A DNA stretch of 64,000 nucleotides. Source: Hymenolepis diminuta. Taxonomy: Eukaryota; Platyhelminthes; Cestoda; Cyclophyllidea; Hymenolepididae. The stretch is taken from assembly GCA_900708905.1 (NCBI GenBank), contig CAADRB010000047.1, positions 1,080,965 to 1,144,964 of the forward strand, in the 5' to 3' direction. The notes below the pieces were generated by a model that was not told the origin of the DNA, ran no database searches, and saw only the letters and a program-made list of their open reading frames with translations. The translations under genes were made by a program, and so were the position numbers. Below, one piece after another: positions 1 through 15,437 of the stretch (positions are counted from its first letter, which is position 1; each line of letters starts with the position of its first letter).

Positions 1-3000
1 TTCTATATTTAATAATCTCAGTCGACGGTTTTACCAGTGCCTCTCCAACACAGGAATTACCATCTGAATGGATCTAGGATTTATTATATATAATGATATA
101 ACAGTGTTTTAGAATGGAACGCCAAAAAATTTCTGCAAATATAAAGCAAAGTAGAAATGCATCAAGATTAGATTGAGGGAGAGAGCACTGAATCGTCCAA
201 TATTTGGAAGAGCATTCTCCACTTCCTTCATTCGACAAGTGGACTCAGCGTTCTACACTCTCCGCAGGTTCATCGCAATTTTTCTTGAATTACAATGGAT
301 CACTGGCTGAAGTGAATGTATTTTCAATGACAAAATGGGACACTTACCTTACTGTTTACCATTTTAAATATAAAATTACAAAGAGTGAATTAATATTTTT
401 TTTTGAAAGATGATTTTAGCATTTTCGGTTGAAATAAAACATTGCAAATAGTTTGTCGCAGCCTAAGGCTTATGCAACATGTTACAATAATAACCTCATA
501 AATCTCCAATTTGCAAAATTACTTTGCAAAATTCTTGTAAATAAAGACAAAATATATTGACCTCCTGTTAAACTCAAAAGTGGTCTTAATTGAAGATGTG
601 CTAATCTCAGCATAGAGAATTTGTAAGTTTTATACTAAATTACAATAAACTCTGTGATCGAGCATTAATGTGAATAAAATCATAAAAATAAATGAAATAT
701 TTTTTTCCGTAAAATTACTTTAAGTTAAAATTTATTTTCATATATCTCATTAGTATTAATTTAATCGGTTCTGATCTATTTACAAAGATGGTTTGTTTCC
801 TTTATATCTGAAATGCAGTCGAGAGAGTTTTGAAACCTTGAATCGGTCCAGCAAGTGTCAGCGTGTGTGTCCGAAAGAGAGCCCACAAAGAGCCGTAGTT
901 GTATATAATTAAGTCAAATTGGTTTATCCTATCTCAAATTCAATTTAGATTTCACAATCTGTACAAAATAACATCAAATTGTGGCTTAGTACCAACTAAT
1001 CATTCACTAGCTCTTACTTTAAGGGGATGCAACTTAAACAATGACATATATATGCATTCTTTTGACATTACACAAATTAAAGACGGTGATTTAATATTAT
1101 TGGGAAACACATGCTACTCCATTAGACTTAAAAGAGAACACTTCTTGACTAGATTGTATCCCTAAACATTATGACATGTTATAACTGTGAGGGACATGTG
1201 TTAACGTTCGAGGGAAGACCAGGTGAGCATTTTATTGCGCCCAGAATTCGCATGTCTGGAAATCACAAGTACAACAATAAAAGTGGGTTGGAGGGGAAGG
1301 GCGAAGAGTTTAAATCCGAATAGTAGGAAGAAATAGTAAGAATTGTGGTGTTTAAGACGGGTAAATGAACTGAATCATAACTTGACAATGACAACTAATA
1401 CACCTTTATCCAGCTTAAACTTCACAGACAAGGTACCACTCCTTCATTTCTGGATGCCCTTTAAGCTAAAATGGAAGACAAATTAAATGCATCCACTTTG
1501 AGGAAAGTGCAATTCCTTCAAATTTGTAGAAAACCCCCTACGGCAAATTTTGTTTCTCAGTATATATTTCTCAAAGGTAAGCAATATTCCAAATTTAGAA
1601 ATATTTTATGGACAAAATGGCATTACTTATTACTAATTAAAAGAGAAATATTTACTTTTCGTGAAAAAAAGTACTTTTTAATCACTTTTCCTTTCCTGTA
1701 GTAAATGTAGAATTATATATAACCATCCCATTTTATGCAAATTAATTTTTCAGTAATATTCAAGAGAAAATCGCGAAGTTCAAGTGATATTTCCACATAG
1801 AAAATTAGTTAATAAGTAACGGTTTCGTGTTGATCCATCAATTTTGGATCATTTAGTTGTAGAGGGAATTGAGCTTTTTCTAATATATAATAGAGAATTA
1901 AATAGTTCATCTTAAAACTCTATTTTAATTTATTCATTGGAGTGATATTTATAAGTATATACATTTCAACAGAGGGAAAACTCACTGAAATCTTAATTTT
2001 AAAGGTCACTGTATATTTCAATCTGCCTTTTAAATCATTTTCTACTGTTTAAAGTCATTACGCAAATATTTTTAATTCAAAAGTATTTAAATCTTAGGGA
2101 AGAAGTACTGAAATTAATCTCTTCTGATCAACCTTAAAGCTTTAACCTAATAGCGAATCAATTGTTTATATCGTATTGCATTTTATTACCCAGTGTAATT
2201 AAAAAAGTAAGTAAAATTATGAATGCTTCTAATGAGCCTCATTAATTTTATATTTAATTAAATATTAAAATTTTGAATAGGCTTTAAAAGTGAGCTTTAA
2301 ATAGATAAAAATCAATAAGTCATTGTTTTTGAAATTGTCCTGTAACCCTGACGGTGTTGAGTATTTTTCACACTTCAATCAAAGGGCTAAAATCGCATAT
2401 CAAGTTGGAAAAAGCGCACCTTTTCAATGAAAGTGTGAAAACTGGCGTCTGCACACAACAGGAGGAATCTGTGTGTTTTCTTAGGCGGAAAAGTGGGTTT
2501 ATGTGTGGTGAGATAACAATTAGAAAGGACAAACCAACATTGAGGATTCAAAAAGCCAATCAATGAATAATTTTGCCACCGATTTAATTAGCGGCAGTTA
2601 TTTGTAGGTAACTGACTTTTATCAAAATACCCGCTACTATAATTAAAGAAGAGATAATAAGCTCCATTTTTGCATTTGTTTAAATCATCGCACTGTAAAT
2701 AAAAGCTCAGATGCAGTTTTCAAGAGTCGAGGGGCTGTAATACATCTAAAACTGCTCAAGTTAATCAGGTGTTATAAGGCATGAACTCGACATTAGATCA
2801 ATTTACTCAGAATTTCACGCAAATCTAAATTTTGAGCCTGCATTTGTAATATGACACTGAATTGCGAAATTCATATTTAAGGCAAATACTCTGTGCCAAA
2901 CTAAAGCAAATTCATTAATGCATTTATTTTATTATCGCTTTTATAATTTGATATTTTAATCAATTTATTCAATTAGCTAATGACTGTTAGCCAACGCTGA

Positions 3001-6000
3001 ATTTAATAACCGATGGACTATTAAGCAAAGTCTATTTAATTATTGTAAGTTACATAAACAATAATTAAATTAGAAAAATTTAGAATTAAGTGACAGACGG
3101 GTGGAATGTTTCTCAAATGTCTTGAATCTACGTTGCCTAATTCAATTGCCGAAGATAGTCGGAAATTTTTATCGCGTTGGAAAAAAAACGAAGAGCGATG
3201 GAATAGATTAGTGAGGTCCTGCAATTCAAAATGACACATTTTTTCGCAAATTTAAAGTAAAACAGCCTGATTTTGCAATATATCAAAAACAAGATCAATA
3301 TGCCATAAATTTACTGAGAAAAAAAATGATATTCAGTTTGTTTACTCCTTAATTAAAATATTGTCGACGCAATTTATCCATAAATTGATAAGTCAGTTAA
3401 AATTACTTCTACTTCTCCAACTAAAATAAAGCTAACACTATGGATACAATGGTTCGGATCAAGAAGGCGATGGTTCGGATCCCTACTCAACTCTATAATC
3501 CAATTTCATTTAAATAGGGTATAAAGTATTGATAAGTTTATCGGTTAGTCAGAAATTAAGAAGTGATGAAAATGCATCTGTAAATTTGAGCATGCCGGAA
3601 CGGAAGTCAAAAAATTTTTGCTTCTAGAAAAATACCATCCGTATATTTCTCATCCCATTTGTGGAAGGTGGACTTTTAAATGTCGTTTATCTGGTGCTAT
3701 ATCGCATTCAAAAATTTTGCTTTGAATTATACATGACCTCTCGCTTAAAATTATCTTAAAATATCCGTCTTAATGAGAACAAAACAAAGAAAATTCTCTC
3801 CGATTTTGAAACGCATTTATGAAACAGGGACAGTTAGCCTATTCAATGAGCTTTTACTGCGAAATTTCCTATCTAACGTGGATTTTAAAAGATTACTACA
3901 AATATTTACTAGAATTAGGATAAAATTGTAGTATGTAAAGTCAAGAATATAATTTCTTCTACTCATCCGAAATAACAATCGTTTAGATAATTGGTAAAAG
4001 GCCAAATTCGCAGTTAATATGTTACTAATGTACCATTCTACAAATCATGAATCTCCGTATATTTTACAATTGTAATACTCCAAGATTGATCGAAGGTTTT
4101 AAATGTAAAATAATTCAACCGGTTATCGAATACTGATAATTTAAACGGGATTAAATGACAATTTATCATTCATTAATATGTTTCTTAAATTGTTTTAATT
4201 TGAGCGTGGAGTTGAGAGCCAACCTAGGGTTGTGCGAACTACTTTAGATCCGATAAGGGCTCTTCAAAAGTTAAATTTAGTGTGGAGACACCACCAATGG
4301 GTCATGAATGAAAATCGATATTCCGTGATTCTGCTTAATACTCCGAGGTCGATTCTTACCTATTTTCGATGTATCTAATTTTGCTCTTTTTAACAAACAG
4401 AATTGCTCACCATATTTAAGTGATATCCTGATAATACCAATTTTTCAAGTTTGATGAAAGAGGAGATGAAGATGTGATCCATGGAGTTTGAGGTATTGTT
4501 TTCAAAGCTGCCAATTTCTCTCCTCAAAAAAGAAAGTGGTAGCATTTTAAGATCACTATTGGGATGGATGGATGGAATTTATTTGAAAGTGACCTTAAAA
4601 CCTCCTTAGTTCATAACTACTTTTTGCAGAAAAAACTCAACAGGATTTTCAAATTTTCATCGCAGTTAAATAACCACGCGTGTAAGAATAGGCTAGAGGC
4701 AGTAACGCCGGAAATCATGAGAACTCAAAATTATCAGGTAATGATATCTTAACTTTTATTTGGGTTGGATCACATGATCACTTGTCCTTTTTCACGTAAT
4801 TTTTATAATTATTATCCATTGTACAAAGAAGTCTTTCAGTTGATAGATCATCTTTGCATTTGTGTTGATCGATGTACCAGCATCTTATCATCTCACTTTC
4901 GTATGCAATGAGTCGATGACCTCGAGTTTCCCACACGTCATCTTTCTCCCTTGTTCCCCTCTCATTTAGTGCTAATACCCAAAAATACAAAGGACAGAAA
5001 TCTTTGTAAGATTAATTAACTACAATTTTAATACATACCTATCGTCCACCTGGAGTTGTATAACCTATTTTGTGTGTTTGGGATTTGGAATTCTAGTGTC
5101 ACTTTGGTCATCACATCATATTCATAGGCTAATGACACACGCCTGAGTACTTGAAGTTCAAATAGCAAATGAAGTGTCGTCGCTATGACACATGATGACA
5201 TTTGACGACTTACACTTGTCCTGAGATGGTCAAGACTAACCTCTCAGCTCAACACACCGATCTGACAGTGTTAATCTTCGTCATGATGCTCAATTCTCAT
5301 TAATGCGGAATATCTACGAACTGATATTTTATAGGAACAATGAATTCAAAATCAGCATATCAAAGGGAACCATTATGACACACGAATGAAATGGTCAAAA
5401 CTACCTTTAGAGTAGTCAACCAGAATGTGATAACCGACTCTAGTGAGAAACTGGCGAAGGATTTTTTTAAATTTTTTTGTTTAAGTCTTCTTTGTTTAAA
5501 TTCCGAAATATCTGTCTAGTTGGTCCATTTTTTTCTGATTAATCACAAAATGTGCGCGATCTTTCAGAATTTCATTGTAACAACTAAAGAACGCATGCAC
5601 CTGGATTTGCTCTCAATTTCGTGGCAGTAGTTTCTTGGTGGCCCTGGTCATCCGCGGTGGGTGTGCACGTTAAACATCTAGAAGGATTTGTGAGCCTACT
5701 GGTCGTCCGTGTGAAAATTGACACGCTTTTCGGATATTCGGACAGGCTCACACTCGAAAAGGAGGAGTCTGGGTGTTACGTTTTCTATCGTCATGTTCTT
5801 TCGTAACAAATTAAGGATTTATCTGACTACTCGGACATCTTCCTCCTATTTTTCTTCCCAAAATAGGAAAGTTAACTTTAATTCAGTAATATATCCATTA
5901 GAATTCATCCCAGGTATCGTCGTAATTGAAATACCCGAATAAAATTTTTTGGTTTGGAGGAGTGAAAATCAAATAATATTTTTGCCTATAATGTAGGATA

Positions 6001-6843
6001 AAAATTTAATAACGAGGAACCATCTCACGTTGTATAGTGGGATGGGTTATATATGGCAAAGGAGAAGAAATGCGGCTAAAAGATTATGTAAAAGCCAAGG
6101 AATCGAGAAAATCTAGTTTCCTCTAAACTCATCAAGAATCTGGCTGACTGATAAATGAGCACCAAAAATTGAATATATTAATTATTTGAAATCCCCTATC
6201 CTTATGTTCAAAGTTCAATCCAAAGACTGATCAACTGATTTCTGATCGTTTTAAAGTGTTAGCCGAGGTTTGTGAGTCCTTATCGTACTGAGTTGATGAG
6301 TGTCTATTGAGAGGTTTTTAATTCTTAGGCATTTTTGAAAAAATTACCAGAAATTACCCTGCAATTGATGAACTCATTCATCACTTCTGGTCAATAAGAT
6401 GAGTGATGGATTACGAGTATTTCAAAAATCGACTCTCGGACGTCTTTATTATATCCAGGTCAAATTTTGCTATAACTTCCCATAATGAGAGATGAGATGG
6501 GAGATGAATGAGATATACAAGTGCAGTTTCTTCATCAAATCGAACAAACTCAGAACGTCCGTAATTTGGCGATGAACCTAATTATGCCAGGCTAATTATA
6601 AGGGGGCTTTTAAAAGAATATGTTTCCCGAAATGAGAAAATGGATATTACTTGTAATGTTGGATACTTCTCAATGCACTCAGGTTAAACGTCTCTTCTGC
6701 ATTATAAATAAAATAAATTTCAGTAAACTATTCGATGGCGTATCCTCTTCTCCCTTCAGAGGGCCTTCAGAAACTGCCCATCTTATTCAATTTTGTGTGC
6801 TTCAGTAGTTTGTACATTTCTTATTCGCTCCTACACCAAAATA
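1..6843. other. AT-rich intergenic DNA, no gene seen
   Basis: No open frame here exceeds about 90 codons, none has recognisable protein similarity, and none is flanked by splice sites that extend it. Frequent A/T homopolymers and stops in all frames fit non-coding DNA. A short tandem pair of GATGGTTCGGATC lies near 3460-3492. Nothing else stands out. Confidence 0.6.
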
Positions 6844-7260
6844 TGAAAGATGAATCTCTATGAATTTTCAATATTTTTATCTAGGTCATCACTAATCTCT
6901 GACACCTAATTATCTCGAACTCACAGTGACACTAGAAGTATTTGATCCTCGTAGAGAACTCTCGTGTGTCCTCCAGTGGTTTATTTTAATTAGCAGGAAA
7001 GGCTAATTAAGTGGTCCTTGAGTGAGCGCTGCTAGTGTTCACTTCCTCTGATTAGCCACTTCCGGATTCGTTTCATCTGTTTATGCTATCACTGCCTGTG
7101 ATACCATATAAAGCCCCCTTTTTTATGCACACACGGTGAGGGGAGACATGCTTGTAAGTTACCTCATCTCTCTCTCTTACCCTCTCGATTCCTCGTCTTG
7201 GTTCGTTTAATAAACTATGAACATTCACCCTTCAGATCAGCACCAGCTTCTGCCACCACA
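6844..7260 (+). mobile_element. Solo LTR of a Ty3/Gypsy-type retrotransposon
   Basis: The stretch begins TGAAAGATGAATC and ends CTGCCACCACA, the same ends seen at the LTR at 14900-15434. It has the parts of an LTR in order: a U3 containing the shared AATTAGC..GG..AAGTGG block, a TATA box (TATAAA, 7107-7112), a CT-rich leader, and a polyadenylation signal (AATAAA, 7209-7214), followed by a short U5. No primer-binding site or internal region follows, so it is most simply a solo LTR left by recombination. I could not find a clean target-site duplication. TATA and AATAAA are both intact, so it could still act as a promoter or 3'-end former. Confidence 0.7.
7107..7112 (+). promoter_or_regulatory. 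TATA box of the solo LTR
   Basis: TATAAA at the position expected upstream of R in this LTR. The LTRs at 14900 and 32358 have TATAAAT and TATAAA at matching positions. Confidence 0.5.
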
Positions 7261-10200
7261 AATTAAATTTTTAACTTCTATCGGCTTGAAAAATATGCTT
7301 AGCATTGAATAAACATTAAAACATAATTTTAAGTTCTCTCAAAAAATTGGCAATTAGATTCGTTTGGACTTCGATCTCATTCAGAGTTTAGTTAAACTCC
7401 AAAGTGTCTAAGTTAGTGCTTCATTTCAAAGATAGTAATCGATGAAATTCCTGAAAAAAGAAATGCGCTATGAAGTTATTTCTGCTATCCTCGGTTGTAT
7501 TTGCTGACAGTCTGACTTAGATTACATTAGTCCCGCCTGCCCTTTTGTAAAGGTGCCATTTAGAATAAATGTTAAAGAGCATATTATGCAATTACTGAAA
7601 TAATCAGGACCTCAAGCTGATTTTTTTGGAAAATGGGGTCCAACTTCGATCATTTTTCTGTGACCCGATTTATCTATTCAATCAACAGACCCTTGAATAT
7701 TTACTGTATTTGTTCAGCAATCCTCGGTTCGTTAAATAGTAGTCACGAATTTTCAAGGAGCTTCAATCATATCGTAATTTCTCACAATTTTAAAAGTGGC
7801 TCCAGTTGAATCGCAGTTTGAAAAACAATCCTTAATTATTAAGATCAGTGAAGATCTATTTTAGTGAAATACTGGAAAACAATTTCTTTTAGTTCTAAAG
7901 GAAAGAGACGGATGACCGAAAAGGATAAGAAAACTCTGGCCGAGTACTTATAATAGAAATATATCTTCAGCCAAATTTATCCCACTTCCTCCTCCCTTGT
8001 CCCCTCAACTGAAAATCGCCAAAGTTATGTATTCACTTGCATGCTATTCATTCACTGATGTATCATTTAATGGCTGCGATGTAATCCAGTCTGCCACTGC
8101 GATATGTCTAGGTATCCAGTGAGGTCCCACTTTGTTTTCATTTCTCAGTCCCATTGAACGAAGTGATTTTTGTAAAAACCGATGACCCACATATGTTGTA
8201 ATACATGGGAAACTACTAAACGGCTAATAATAGAGCGGTGACGGAATTACTTTCCTAGGCAGGATCATTTAAACCTAAAAATTGATAATCCAGTGTACGA
8301 GGGATGAAACACCTGAACTTTAATCGGGTGAATCGAAAATATCCGATTTGACTTTCAGCACTATTCATAAAAATAAACGATTAAATGTAAAACAATATAT
8401 ATCCAACTGCTTACCTAATATGGCTCAATATTCTGGTTAAAAGCTTGAGAATATCAGACAGTATGCATATTCGATTAGAAAAAAGCGGTAAACATTGAGC
8501 GTGCACTTGAACAGAAATAAAAGATTTTCGCGAATGGAATTCTTTTGGCAACAGAAAATAGCCTTGATTCGTTGTTTTAATTTGTTTCATACTCGTTGAT
8601 CCAACTATCTCCTTTCATATTTAACAATCAATGAAACTCAACTATCGAGTATCTAGTCTTAACTTTACCATTGCGGCAATAACAAGCCCGTCCTGAATGT
8701 CTGACTAAGTGCCGATTGGCTAAATTGAACATGATTCATTTATCATTTGTCATAAGTTGTAGCTGTATGCATACATCCAAGACAAACAAACGACCGCACA
8801 GGTTCGCAATTTTTAAAAGTGCGCCGATCGGCACAACCAATGGGACGGCTGGATCTGAAGAACAATTATTTCCGTCATAAAAGGCCTATAAAATTAGAGA
8901 AATTTATGCGGACTGAGAGAAGGAACTGGGTGAAAATATATCGGATTGCTATTAATGGCTAGTCGTGTCGTATTTCGGTAAATAAAGATATAAAATAAAG
9001 GGGCAAATTTTACAATCATTCTAAGTCTGATTTAAAAAAATTTTTTTCCTCACAATTTTAACATTATTTTAATTTTGAACGATCGTATTGTTCATGTTAA
9101 AAATATATGTAACCATAGAGATAGACGTTTACAACATTAATGAAATTATTTTTAAATATAAAAATAGGGGTAATTATCGCTCAAACTTAATTTTTTTCTC
9201 AAGTTTAATCCTCTTTCTCACATAAATAGCAAAAAATAAATAAATCCTAAAGATAAAAAATCCTCAGGTTTTTGTTCTTTCTTGAGAGTGAACCTATTTA
9301 GACCATGCACCTCGCTTCATTCTAAATGGAGTCCGATGGTTGAATGATCCTGATTTGTAATTAATTATGTTATATGGAATATTACATTCACTACAGAATC
9401 CATAGTGAATATTTTGCTATCAATTTTCTTTGCCATGTCTCGAAGAAATTTTGACCCGATTGTAGCAATCTTTCTTCTTACAACTCCCATTCTCAATCAC
9501 CGTTAGTCCGCTATAGATTTTGCAACGTTTGGTTCTGGTAATAAGGTTTATTAGGTCACCTCTTGTGTCAAAAGGAAGATACATCTAATACTGACTTTGA
9601 GAATGCGTCATCAGATATCAGTGACATCAAACAAGTGAACTGGATTTAATCAGACATTCTAAATTACTCATTTTCTGCCCCTCGAAAATGCATAATTCTA
9701 CTAAGATAATTCACTACATATTTCATTCGATAAACATGGTTTCACTTTTAATATTCAATCTCTTATTCCCACAAACAATACAAGGAAGATCTCATCCAAT
9801 TTTCAAGTTCACCTGCAAGAAAGGTGTTTTGTCTGACCTTGTACTGGGGCAAAGAAATAAAAATTGTACCTATTCTGAGTGAAACCCTGCTAATTATTTC
9901 ACCAGTGACTCATATCAACAATATTACATGCTCTAAATAGGAGCGATTTTGAATTTACGTCATTTGAGGTGATAAATTGGCAATTTTTCGATTGTTTTTA
10001 TTAATTCAACTTAAAAAAAAACTTCGCAGTCCATCTAGTTAGATAATTCATATTTTATTTCCTTAGTTAACAAAAACACAAAATAATCGGCTAGTGACTT
10101 AACAAAAAAACACTAATTTATAAAAGGCTCCATCGAACACGAAAAATTAAGTTAAATGAATAATTTTTTACTAGAAGTTGAGGTGGATCCATGAAGTGAA

Positions 10201-13200
10201 TTAACTGTTATTACAAATTATTTTCTCAAGAATTCAAGGTGTCTCACGAAAAAATCTTGTCATTTTGGCGTTAAAATTAATGGCAGATATAAACGTCATT
10301 GCTTTACATATGAAATCTAAAATATCATGCATATTTGGCATTTGAAAGTACTCTTTCGGTGTTATAGCGAGCTGCTGACGTTAATAAGACAACCATTTTG
10401 ATCCTTTTTTTTCTTTTTGGGGGAAATTTGGCCACACCGAACTGAAGGATCTGATTTTTTTGTTCCAAATATGGAACGTTTTCTAGGCTCAAGTAGAAGT
10501 CATAAAACTTGAGCGGATGGAATTTATCGATTGCAGTTTTCACATGCCCGTACCTGGTAATTAAATTACTTTGTCATTATAGTAATTAATTAACAAGACA
10601 ACCGAATTGGAATGTAAACTAGTGCAATTGTTTAATAAAAGAAAGAGGCGACTTTCACAGTATTATAAGCATTTCATCTTCTTTGTTCGGGTCTGTTTAT
10701 GTCGCCAGAGCCAAGAAAACCATTGATAACAGTGGAATTAGATGTTCTCGCATGATATGAAAATAATTCATAAGTTTTACATGAATCAACAGCTCTATCA
10801 CCGAACAAATTCCATAATATTAATTTAATTCACTTCTTGAAAATTGTCAGAAAAAAGTGGTAAATGCTGCAAATTCTCATGTACCACTTAAAACAATAAT
10901 TCATCTTCTGATTCGGATGGTTCTACCCTTCATAGATATATTTGCTTATTAATCCACTTTTCTATATATCTCCGACAATCAATTGTGCACGCAGTAGTAA
11001 AATATCAAATATTTCATTTGTCAGAATATATCTACATTAAAAATAGCATATAATAATTATAAAATATCAAAATTTGCAATATTTTTGATCTGATTGCTTG
11101 AAGAGATTCCACAATAGGAGCTGCGCTTGAGGTATCTCCTAAAATAACAACTTACAAACTTGATCTGTTATGATCAACGACAATCTCTGATACCCCAACA
11201 GAAGGTAATGAGAATACAAATTAGTGTAGGATCAACGAACTCTATTCAAAGATGTCCTTCAAATAAGTCGTTAAAAATATACGAATAATACAAAAAATAC
11301 ACACTTTATATTTTTTTATACTTTCTCTAAAGAAAATAATTTATATTTTTTTTGTTAATATACAACTTCCACTTTGACTCAATCATTTGAAGCTGTTTCG
11401 AGAAGGAAATTGGACCCAGTTTTTGCAGTTGAAGAGTTAAAAGTTAATATTATCGGTCGGTGCCAGAAGATAAATTTTACAAAATTGAATCTTATTTATG
11501 AGTTACAGTCATCTATTGTTTTCAAGATTAACGGGGTAGTTGAAAAGTTTATTTTATTATTTAACAATAGGAATATTTCAGCACAATTAGTGCTACTTTT
11601 TTATCGTATATAAGGGTGAGCTCTTTTTATTAAGATAAAACAATGCTTGGGCTTAGGTCAATAGTTGAGGACCATTTGGCCACATAAGTATGTTGTTTTA
11701 CAACTTTAATGGAAGTTTTCTCGGCTCACATCTACTTGTTTTATTCAAATCATATCGAAAAACCATCTGCTAACTAGAAGGTTTCCACAATATTGGGCTG
11801 CCAACTGTATGCTCGGTGCCCTAGAGCCCCAATGTACATAAATTAGAAATCTGTCGAACAATTGAATACGTCTATAAGGTACAAACAAGTGGAGATTTGG
11901 TTTTAAGGAATCTGCCCTCCATAGCTTTAACAGGGAGTCACGAAATACAAGCGCGATATCAAGGACTGAGATAAGTTGAAAAGATGTAATGAGAAGAAGT
12001 AAATATTAGGAATTAGTACCTCGTATGGTTAAAGTACAGTGGAATATTACACTGTTAACTGTAATTTAATAATTTTACCTTTGATTTTCTCTACGATTCT
12101 ACATGTATGATCGATACCTACGGTTTACTATCAGATTTTAATATTGAAAATTACATTAAATAATACCGGTCTTTCGGTAGCAATTTCTGAAGTTATTTCT
12201 GACCAACTAAAATAACTTACCCTAAATTTATAATTTTCAATAAATTCAAAAATTGATCGAAATATGTATCTTGGACGCATATTTGTGTTTCTTCTGTTCC
12301 CCTCTCCCCCTCCCCTCCCTCTACCATTTCCACACGATATTTTATCATTTTATTTTAAATTTTAGAACATAAAAAGCTTCTCATTTCCTAACTTAATGAC
12401 AACCTTTTATGTCGTTTAATTTCTAATAACGTGGTGACTTATTTTACATTTTTATCAATGGGAGAGCTTAAAAAGTTATTTTTAATCAAACTCGTAAATC
12501 GGTCGAGTTTTGCATAAAATTCTTTTGAAATGAGGCCTTGATGATTGAAAGATTATATCAGAGTGTATTGGCAAATAGTTAGCATTGAATTGTGCTTCCT
12601 GTTAATAATTAAACCCCGTGTAAACATGAACCTTTCGTCATAGATATCGCGAAGAGCTTTAAACTCTTCTCCAGACCCTTTGAATGGATCTGTGATAGAA
12701 AAATTACAAATTTATTTTGTTTGTCACTTAATTGAGCCAAAAATAATATGGCAGTCTTAATTTAAAACGCTGATTCTTGTAATGAAAGTAATATTTAAGT
12801 TAATAATTTTATTTCTTTGAATTACCAAATAAAAAAAATGATTGCGTTATTTAATTGGCAGGATCTCCAGTGACGTAATTCGATTGCAATTAATCACCAA
12901 ATGATAAAAAGTGAAAAATTAATAGAATATGAATAAAATTTTATTTTTATTCATGACATATTTAATTTTTCTTGACTTAAAGGTGATTTTAATATCAGTA
13001 TTCTTTTATTTTTCATATTTGCTATGATAAAAGGTCAATAAGGTCAGTATATGAACTTGACATGTAATTATTTGCTTTGGGAAAATTTAATCAAACCAAA
13101 TGTGAGGTTGACAAGGTGAATATGAAGGGGTGCTAAGATTAGCGTAAAGGGTGTGACAATTTAGAAATGAGAATACTTCATCTCCTTTGCTCTCGAATAC

Positions 13201-14899
13201 CCTCATACTTATATGGAAAATTCCACATATTTGGCATATGTTTGGCGTCAGAAGGGCGCAAAAAAATCTCAAGAGATTTGTGAGCTCTGTTGCTTTGAAA
13301 TCCTATTTTATATGAAGGTTCCTTTACACCAGCTCTTTGATTTTAAATTTCTCACCCCTTGATCTAAAAGGACCTAATTCATTTGCCGTATTTCGGTATT
13401 TTCAAGACAATTAATGTCAGAGTAGTTATTAGAGAAATCCTTTACATCATATTGTCTAACATAGTGCTGAAAAATTCTTTTTTTTTAGAGATTTGCTATC
13501 AAAGAATCCAAAAATTAAGTTTCCATAGACATTAATGAAATGATCAGAAAAAAAATAGTTAGGAACTAACTCAATCATTAAATAATGACTTTTAATTTAT
13601 CAAATCCTTTTACATAAATATTTTTAAATGGTAAAACACAATTTCACATTCATTGGCAGAAAAATTTCCAAAAATGCTAATTATTACTGATAGGATGAAA
13701 ATTATAGTCTGGATTCAATCTTTCATGAAATCAAGATAAGAGAATCGCTAATTTCATCCTCGTAGTTTGAAATAATTAAAAAATCTCTCCATAAATACGC
13801 CTTCCTCGATAAACTGAATGCCTACTCTTCCAAATTTGCGGAATATTACAATAAACCTTTTTTGGGAAATTTGGTTTTATCCCTCAGAAGACAATTTTAG
13901 TGGAAGTATTCCTTAGGACGCGCACATTTTGCGGCTTTGTTTATTTGAATCTCCAGTATATATATATTTAAAAATTGCATCTGAATTTAAATAAATAATT
14001 TTCCGAAAATACTATTCCTATTCAAATGTGTTATCTGGGTATTGAAGCCAAAAGGAATAAATGAAATGTGTCATTTTTTGAATAGACAAAGTTAAGCGAT
14101 AAACAACTTTGAAAATGTGATTTTATGACACACTATGACCACTAATAGAAAATGGTGTACTTCAGGTGTTCAAATGTACTACAATTGTTAAATATGTTGC
14201 AAGCGATCCCTGTTTCTCCACCATTATCAAATGAGGAAATTTTTTTGCTTATATTTCAGATGGAAGAAAATTATTCAGGTGACTCTTTGGCGAGTTTTTT
14301 CTTCAAATAACGTTCAATTATGGTAGTTTTTCAACCTATATTTACTCCTTAAATAATTAATAGTTGTGTACTTTATAATATAATATATGGGCATATTATC
14401 TAAAAGTGCGAGCGTTGATGTTTAGTCTATTTTACATAATCTACGACGATTTCTTGGACCCCTTTCAATTTCCGGCAAGTTGCCCTAAATGAAATTTACA
14501 AACTTTACGTTTCTAACCTTTGTGCAGGTCATGCTACCTAGGAGCAAATAAGTGGTGGATTATTTTATGATATTTGATAACAGATACGGTCAAGGTCATT
14601 TATTTTACTTTCTAATTACCCTGCCCATTTCAGTTCGCCTGCAAATAAGCGAAGGTTTAATACATACACAATAGCAGCGCGATAAATGAATGCACAGCCA
14701 ACGTAATTTTCAGAGTGCGATTTTAGGGGTGTGTTCAAGCCCCACATAAACAAGTATTTACGGGTGTTAAGGGTAATTCAGCGCTCCAGTACAAAATTAA
14801 TAATTCTCTTTTCTGTGTATTTGCCAAAAAAAGATGCAAATATTTTCACTTTAGCAAAATTTATTAAGTGCGGTTGAGACGTTTTTCAAATTTTCCTAC
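7261..14899. other. AT-rich intergenic DNA, no gene seen
   Basis: Only short open frames (under 80 codons) without recognisable similarity. A pyrimidine-rich tract lies near 12298-12330 and a 10-bp palindrome (GCCGATCGGC) at 8823-8832. No gene or mobile element could be supported. Confidence 0.55.
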
Positions 14900-15434
14900 T
14901 GTTGAAGGATGAATCCTTTCTTCTCCGAAATATTTATCTTACATCATCTCTAATCATCGCCAAATTTGATTATTCTACCTTTATAGTAACCTCTGTAAAT
15001 CTTTAACCGTTCGTGTGACCCAAGCACTCCATAGACAAACATCGTGTGTCCTCAATGGGCCTGTTTTCATCGATCGGAAAAGGTAAGCATACCTCGGACG
15101 AGAGTAGCAGACATCGCATGGTCGGTCCTGCTATTAGCCAGTCTTGTCTGCACTGGCCCTTCCTTTTCCTACAATCGTCCCGACCAATTAAAGCACGCAT
15201 AAGATTATATCCTTATGCGTGTCCTCACCCAAAGTGTCGATTATAAATAGCCACACACGACACAGACACCAAGGGACCCTAGCTCGTCCAACGCCTCTTC
15301 CATAGCTCAGTCCTTCTCCTCCAATTCCCTATTTTTCCTTGAGACTCTGTACTGAGTTTTGTTCAATACAACCTGGTCAACGCAATCCTTGGTGTTCTTT
15401 TTCTTTCATTTACTGTTAGCCATCTGCCACTACA
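14900..15434 (+). mobile_element. 5' LTR of a tRNA-Trp-primed Ty3/Gypsy retrotransposon
   Basis: This 535-bp element begins TGTTGAAGGATGAATC and ends CTGCCACTACA, so it has TG..CA ends. It has a TATA box (TATAAAT, 15242-15248) and a CT-rich leader. The R-U5 part is shared with the LTRs at 16915 (GTC.ACGCAA block) and, inverted, at 61092 (CTTGGTGTTC block). Three bases after its end lies TGGTGACCC, complementary to the 3' end of tRNA-Trp, which marks it as a 5' LTR. The start of the same subfamily reappears at 63883-64000. The short open frames inside it, on both strands, are not genes. Confidence 0.75.
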
Positions 15435-15437
15435 TAC

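Noticed and set aside
3460..3492. Repeated GGTTCGGATC resembling a tRNA B box
   Set aside because: No A box, anticodon arm or acceptor stem can be folded around either copy.
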